A stretch of DNA of 60,000 bases, taken from contig NC_088308.1 of assembly GCF_910592395.1 (NCBI RefSeq), positions 27,607,501-27,667,500 of the forward strand, written 5' to 3'. Positions 55,101 through 60,000 of the stretch are shown here, one piece after another. The translations under genes and the position numbers were made by a program. Position 1 is the stretch's first letter. Every line of letters begins with the position of its first letter. Source of the DNA: Lineus longissimus (taxonomy: Eukaryota; Nemertea; Pilidiophora; Heteronemertea; Lineidae). Below the pieces are notes generated by a model, which worked only from the letters and a program-made list of their open reading frames with translations, did not search any database and was not told the origin of the DNA.

Positions 55101-58100
55101 GATATCTGATGGTATCATCAATAAGATTCCGTGACGAGCGCATACAGATAGGTGATGAAAAAAGTAATCTGTGTTGCTGCATAATCTCTCAGAGGTCAAT
55201 GATCGAGCCTTTGACTCATGCAAGTCAGAGGCCAGATCAGAGTGACAGCGGGAACACGAATGTCCAACTGTAGCTAAGGTTAATATTCTTATCCAAAGTT
55301 ACCAATCATATTATGCAGAGTACCTGAGTTAGATCGCACTTCGATCGATCACCTGCGCCGAGAATTCCGCATGTCACGTAATCCTTGGCTTTCAAGGTAT
55401 TATGTACTGATAACTGAAAATCTCGTGACGAGGCACCGTACGGTGGGCATGGCAGTAAACAGTTACCACTATCACTTTGACGCGAAGTAAGTTACGTGAG
55501 GCCGTTACTGTCAAACAGTTTCGAAAGATAAACAGCAGCGCAGTTGCTAGGAACATGACAAACAGCATGCTCCGGACGTAACGAGTGATACCAATTGTTA
55601 GCGGGCGTGGCAGAGCTAAAAGGGGCCAGAGAAGTCCTCTAAGTAGATTATTTTTATCCGCGATATTACATGTACGTGATATAAAGCAGGCGTGGAAATC
55701 GGATCTTTCTGCGTTATGATGTTTCTCATCTCATCGCATCAATCTGCTTTTGTCAAAGGGAAACACTTCTCTGCTGTAATCTGAGCCATCACCATTGTTT
55801 TATAACCTATCAAAAAAGTTCCACAGGTATGCTGTGCATGTTTTTAAAGTAAATATGTTCAGGAAAGGCTCGCACAAACGGGGAACGCCATCCTTTTCAA
55901 CCATACCCCCATCATATTCTCAAATGGAGTCCACATAACGTCACGATTCTTATTTCAAAGCAAGTGTTTTCTAAAGCTTCATGTTAAGGAAAATGTCACC
56001 GTTGACGACCATAGTCTGCTAGAATCTATCATCCGGAGTCTCTTTATATATCATCCGTCATCAGACCGCCGCATATGTAAAGAAACCAAATGCAACGATG
56101 GGAGACTGTCTCTTATCAGACAAAGATGTTGTGTTATTTCAACTGCTTGAGGACAAAATTTTATGTTTTATTAACATAAAATCTAAAGTTTGTTCTGCTC
56201 TTAGATAAACAGACGGCTCCAGTGCTGTCTCCTTTTATTTTCCCCCAGTCGAGAAAAAGATGATCAGCGCGACGAACAAATACTGTTTGAATGTAAGGGG
56301 TAGCGAAATAGCGAAAATGCTACTTATCAGTAAAACTGTCATGACCACCTGCACACCGTGTAACTTTTTACATGGTAGCATACATTCGATCTGAAAAGAG
56401 TTGATACCACAAAGTACATTGCCTGTACACCATAAAGAACAACTACCGCAGCATGTTCTCCTTATTAACGCTATGATAATATGAATGCAAGATGTTACTT
56501 TATCATGCTGAGAGAAAAACGAAAAGAAACTAAACAAAGCAAAGGTATAATGCCTTGGTATTTCGCTGATACCTGCTTTGACTGGTGTTTCTTCCAAAAG
56601 CAGTTCGAATACCAAGATTCTGAGTCTGCTGTGCGATGGGTTTTAATCAATGCAAGCTGATACATAGGATTGCTTTCAGACACATTATATGTAATAGCAA
56701 CCAATTTCTTTCAAGGGAAAGCCTAATTAGTAGCCGGTATTCTTTAGAAGATACCCGGCGGACAATATGTATGTTTCTCTCACGAGCTCTAATGGAGTGC
56801 CTTGTTATAATGGTGGGTCCGGATTTATTGGGGTATAAGTTGCGATATGACTGAACAATGCAGCATTTTACAACGGATTACGATGGAGCTATGCTATTCT
56901 GTTATCCCTAACATAGTACATTTAAAATGAATTTGAAAGCAAACCTTATTTGATAAGCAGCCTGCTTATTCTTGTCATTGCCAAAAATGAGGCTTCGCTA
57001 TCCGAGAAATGTGTGTCAAGATCACCATGTCGCTCGTTGAGTGTAGGGTGTGATTTTTATTTCTAAAAATGGTAAATCACAGCTTATAGTTAACCAAACA
57101 TCATCTGCGTTCAAAGGTAGGTTGCTCGTTACGACTCCCCATTTTCAAATGCATTTGCTTCGTGCCTAAAAGCCAAGTCATCATTCCGTGATTAGGATAA
57201 TCACACGTAAGGTAATTGCCTTATAAAACTGCGAAATTGGGATGGGGAATGTAAACTTCCAAGCGTGACTGAGCGATATCGAGCTTATCATTCTGCACAG
57301 AATATCTCTATGTTTTCTCAAGAAAGAAGAGCTTTTTTATCCGTAAACGTTGAGTATCAGTTTTGATTTGTAAAAGTGAACTAAGAAGCTGGCAATGGAA
57401 TAAAACAAATACGAGTGGGATTTGGGTAACATTTGGTAGACTGCAACCTCCTTCGCATATCCTGAACTGGAAATCAGGTTCGTTTGCGATCTGCTTTGTC
57501 GACTGGTACTGACTTCTAATAGAATAAGGGCAATAGATATATAAATACCAACCATGATCACATCCTGACACCCTGGAAGGACGGCGTTTTAATTAGTCCA
57601 CTCAAAGGTCGTCCCAAACTGACCACATCACGCAGACGCTCATGTCTGCCCATAAACGTCCCTTCAGTCCTCTTGATAATGGGAACCCTTTGACCATTGC
57701 ATGTCTGCGCTATACGTTAGTTATAGCAAGGGCAATTTCTGTCACAAGCAAGGTACTCCCATTAAGAGAGATATTCTTACAGCCGATCAACCCTTGACTA
57801 GCATGTACGAAAGTCTCATTAGAACCAAAGCTACGCTCGACTGATAATATCTTGGTTTCGAGTGTGTGACTTCGGCAGGCTAACGAACGTAACAGGTATA
57901 ACCTGGCCTGCCATACGGACTCAACCGATTGAGTCGAAGTCGTTATAGCAAAATATTCAGTAAATACGTATCTTTCCTCTGTTGCCCGATAGTTCAAAAT
58001 CACAGCCATGGCACTGCGAGTAATAACTCTATTCATAAATCACCATCAGCAATATCTTGCTGAAAGGTAATTTCAGTGCCATAATTTTTAGTCATTGCAT

Positions 58101-58302
58101 CGAAGGTTGCATGGGAATGCTTGAGCGATTTGTCATTTAATGTCTTTGAGGTGATCATTATGCAGCCATATTCATAGAAAAATTCACTAAGTTCATATTT
58201 CGCTCTCCGTGAATTGCACCGTGCGCGGCAATAAAAGGCCATGGGATGCTAGTAAAAAAATGAAATGTACATGTACGTATAGTTTTTCCTTGTAGCAATT
58301 TC

Positions 58303-58368
58303 TACAATACGTAGTGTGCTTCGCGAATGAGCGATTACAATACGTAGAGTGCTTCGCGAATGAGCGAT
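58303..58368. repeat. 33-bp tandem duplication
   Basis: Two adjacent copies beginning TACAATACGTAG and ending GCTTCGCGAATGAGCGAT lie at 58303-58335 and 58336-58368, differing at one base (GTG versus GAG). Confidence 0.93.
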
Positions 58369-59894
58369 TTTAGTCGCTGCGACCGAAAACAAGGCGAGTG
58401 ATTCAAATTCTACTGATCGTCCTCCACTATACGTCATGTAAGTCATAGCTGGTAAAGAGCCATGAATTATTCGGCCATTTCTTTGCTTGTTTCTCTATCA
58501 TTAGTTCCCAACACAAATGGCCCTTACACAGCCCATACGTCAATTGACATAATTGCTGATATACCGCTAACCTCCTCAAAGGCCATTATTTCTTGATTTA
58601 CATCACGCGTGGCCATAGCCGTGAACAAATTGCTTTTGGACGCTGACGATACAACTATACATGTATAACGGTATTCGTAAGACACGCGGTCGCATGTTGC
58701 ATCAAAGTTAACCTAGCTGGCCATAGATTTTGGCTATGATAAACGTTGATGTCGCTTACGATGGATCCTGTGCACGTCGAGCCCGCGTGCAACCAGAATA
58801 TCGTGTTTCTAACTTGATCAAAACCACGTGACACCAGGGATTGGTATTTATTACTCCTCCTGGTTAAGCCAAGGATTCTGTGTATAGCCTCTCATTTAAG
58901 CGCGATTGTCAAAGCATCCTTTTTCTGGCCAGTGAGAGTAGTAGCCTATGATAAGACATTAATCATGGAATGCATGTCAGACAGCGAAATATTACAAATC
59001 AAGACAGTTGGATGGCCGCGTCAGTTTACGAAATCTCTTGTACACCAAGGTGTCTGTGCAGCCTGCAGATCCTTGGTTATAATGCCTTGAATAATACCAT
59101 TGGTCATATCGATTTGTTGAAAAGCATGGTTTGAAATTATGTAAATTGACCCTTTGCCTACCCTTTCAGGTAAAAGATTGACAAAGCAACTTGGGCACGT
59201 CGAATGTATTCATATATAATGAAAATACCATTTTGATGACCTCCCAAGTGACTCAAGATGAGCTCTATATTTGAGGTTGTGGCCCCTTGCGGTTATCAAA
59301 GTATTTTGAATTTAATAGAATCAGTGACCTGCATTTGAAATGAGTGGTTATACGGAGGAATTACCTGAAGCTTAGCTGTGTCATGACTGCCAAAACAGAA
59401 CCAAAAGGGGAGAATGTTCTTGCAACATCTCAAACTTGGATTATTATTCAGTGTTGTTCTGGCTCGATCGAACAGTGTCAATGATGATGCCATACGCATA
59501 TCCATACTCTATAGTCTTGAGCCTTGCCTCATTTTCTTTTAATATTGGAAAAGATGGATTGTATTCGATGATCTATTATTAAGACTCGAGAATAAAAACT
59601 AACGATGTGCGTCGTATCTCGGGATATATTGTTCTGGTGGGAAAGAAGATGCTATGGAATGTGAGATTATCTTCTTCTTTCTCCTGATTATCTTCAACTG
59701 AAATTTAAAGGACCTGGTCGAGATGCAGGCAAAGAATCTTACAGCGCTTTGAGATCTGAAATTTGGTCATGGCAATATTATTGACAGGTATAGAGAGGGC
59801 TTTCATTTCATCCACGTCTTTGTACGTTTGCAATGTCCTGGCTAGGGTAGGTTCAAGGATTGACATTTACCTTTTACCATGATGCTGAAAAGTG

Positions 59895-59923
59895 TCAAGG
59901 TCATTGCCAAGGTGTCAAGGTCA
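59895..59923 (+). promoter_or_regulatory. Two TCAAGGTCA nuclear-receptor half-site motifs
   Basis: TCAAGGTCA occurs at 59895-59903 and 59915-59923 in the same orientation, 20 bp apart. TCAAGGTCA is the extended half-site bound by ERR and NR5A-type monomeric nuclear receptors (established knowledge). Similar AAGGTCA runs are also common simple repeats in mollusc-like genomes, so function is only a possibility. Confidence 0.3.
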
Positions 59924-60000
59924 AGGCCATGTGATGTCAGTTGATCTTGACAATGAACATGACACGGTACATGGACATGCGTTCCCGTTTGTTCCTTTCA

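Larger units (their letters stand above)
41201..60000. other. 3' flank without recognisable genes
   Basis: Apart from the listed hairpin, tandem arrays, SINE head and motifs, I find no gene I can support in the 18.8 kb after Syt15. The remaining frames are short and unrecognised. Two that look slightly unusual are a minus frame at 45701-45930 in a GC-richer patch and a minus frame at 56235-56615 with a cysteine cluster and a hydrophobic segment; neither has a recognisable domain. Confidence 0.55.

Noticed and set aside
56235-56615. Minus-strand frame with a cysteine cluster and a hydrophobic segment
   Set aside because: Could suggest a small membrane protein, but no family signature or convincing gene structure was seen.

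Overview
This is a stretch of animal nuclear DNA. It is AT-rich and gene-poor, and it carries one gene that can be proved from the sequence: a plus-strand synaptotagmin-15 homologue (Syt15) split into seven visible coding exons between about 13.0 and 40.7 kb. All six introns obey GT-AG, the exon phases join without a frame break, and the spliced product reads 377 residues from the first in-frame ATG to the stop. Long introns, lineage-typical repeats (many TACATGTAC motifs, tRNA-derived SINE pieces, a pogo/Tigger-type MITE) and the divergence from vertebrate SYT15 suggest a marine invertebrate, most likely a lophotrochozoan such as a mollusc. Amphioxus or another invertebrate deuterostome cannot be excluded from this window alone.

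Layout. 1-13.0 kb: no convincing gene, but a 170-bp tandem duplication with competing hairpins at 2.0-2.35 kb. 13045-13284: first visible Syt15 exon (cytoplasmic linker). 13285-34243: a 21-kb intron holding a decayed type-B DNA polymerase fragment (Polinton/Maverick-like) at 18.6 kb, a long 31-bp inverted repeat at 22.1 kb, a 23-copy minisatellite with a 23-bp unit at 24.2-24.7 kb, and several compact hairpins. 34244-40705: the six exons of the C2A and C2B domains. An antisense tRNA-like SINE head lies just upstream of one acceptor and a pogo/Tigger-like MITE just upstream of another. 40706-about 41.2 kb: 3' UTR with an AATAAA signal. 41.2-60 kb: no convincing gene, with a pre-miRNA-sized hairpin at 42.9 kb, a GC-rich degenerate tandem array at 44.0-44.4 kb, an initiator-Met-tRNA-like SINE head at 51.96 kb and small tandem duplications.

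The predicted protein has two C2 domains. In both, several of the aspartates that bind calcium in classical synaptotagmins are replaced, as expected for the Ca2+-independent SYT15 branch. The transmembrane N-terminus seen in vertebrate SYT15 is not recognisable here and probably lies on an exon upstream of the window or unrecognised in the first 13 kb. I found no evidence of an undescribed multi-gene system. The best leads are non-coding: the 42.9-kb and 22.1-kb hairpins, the minisatellite, and mobile elements sitting next to splice acceptors.
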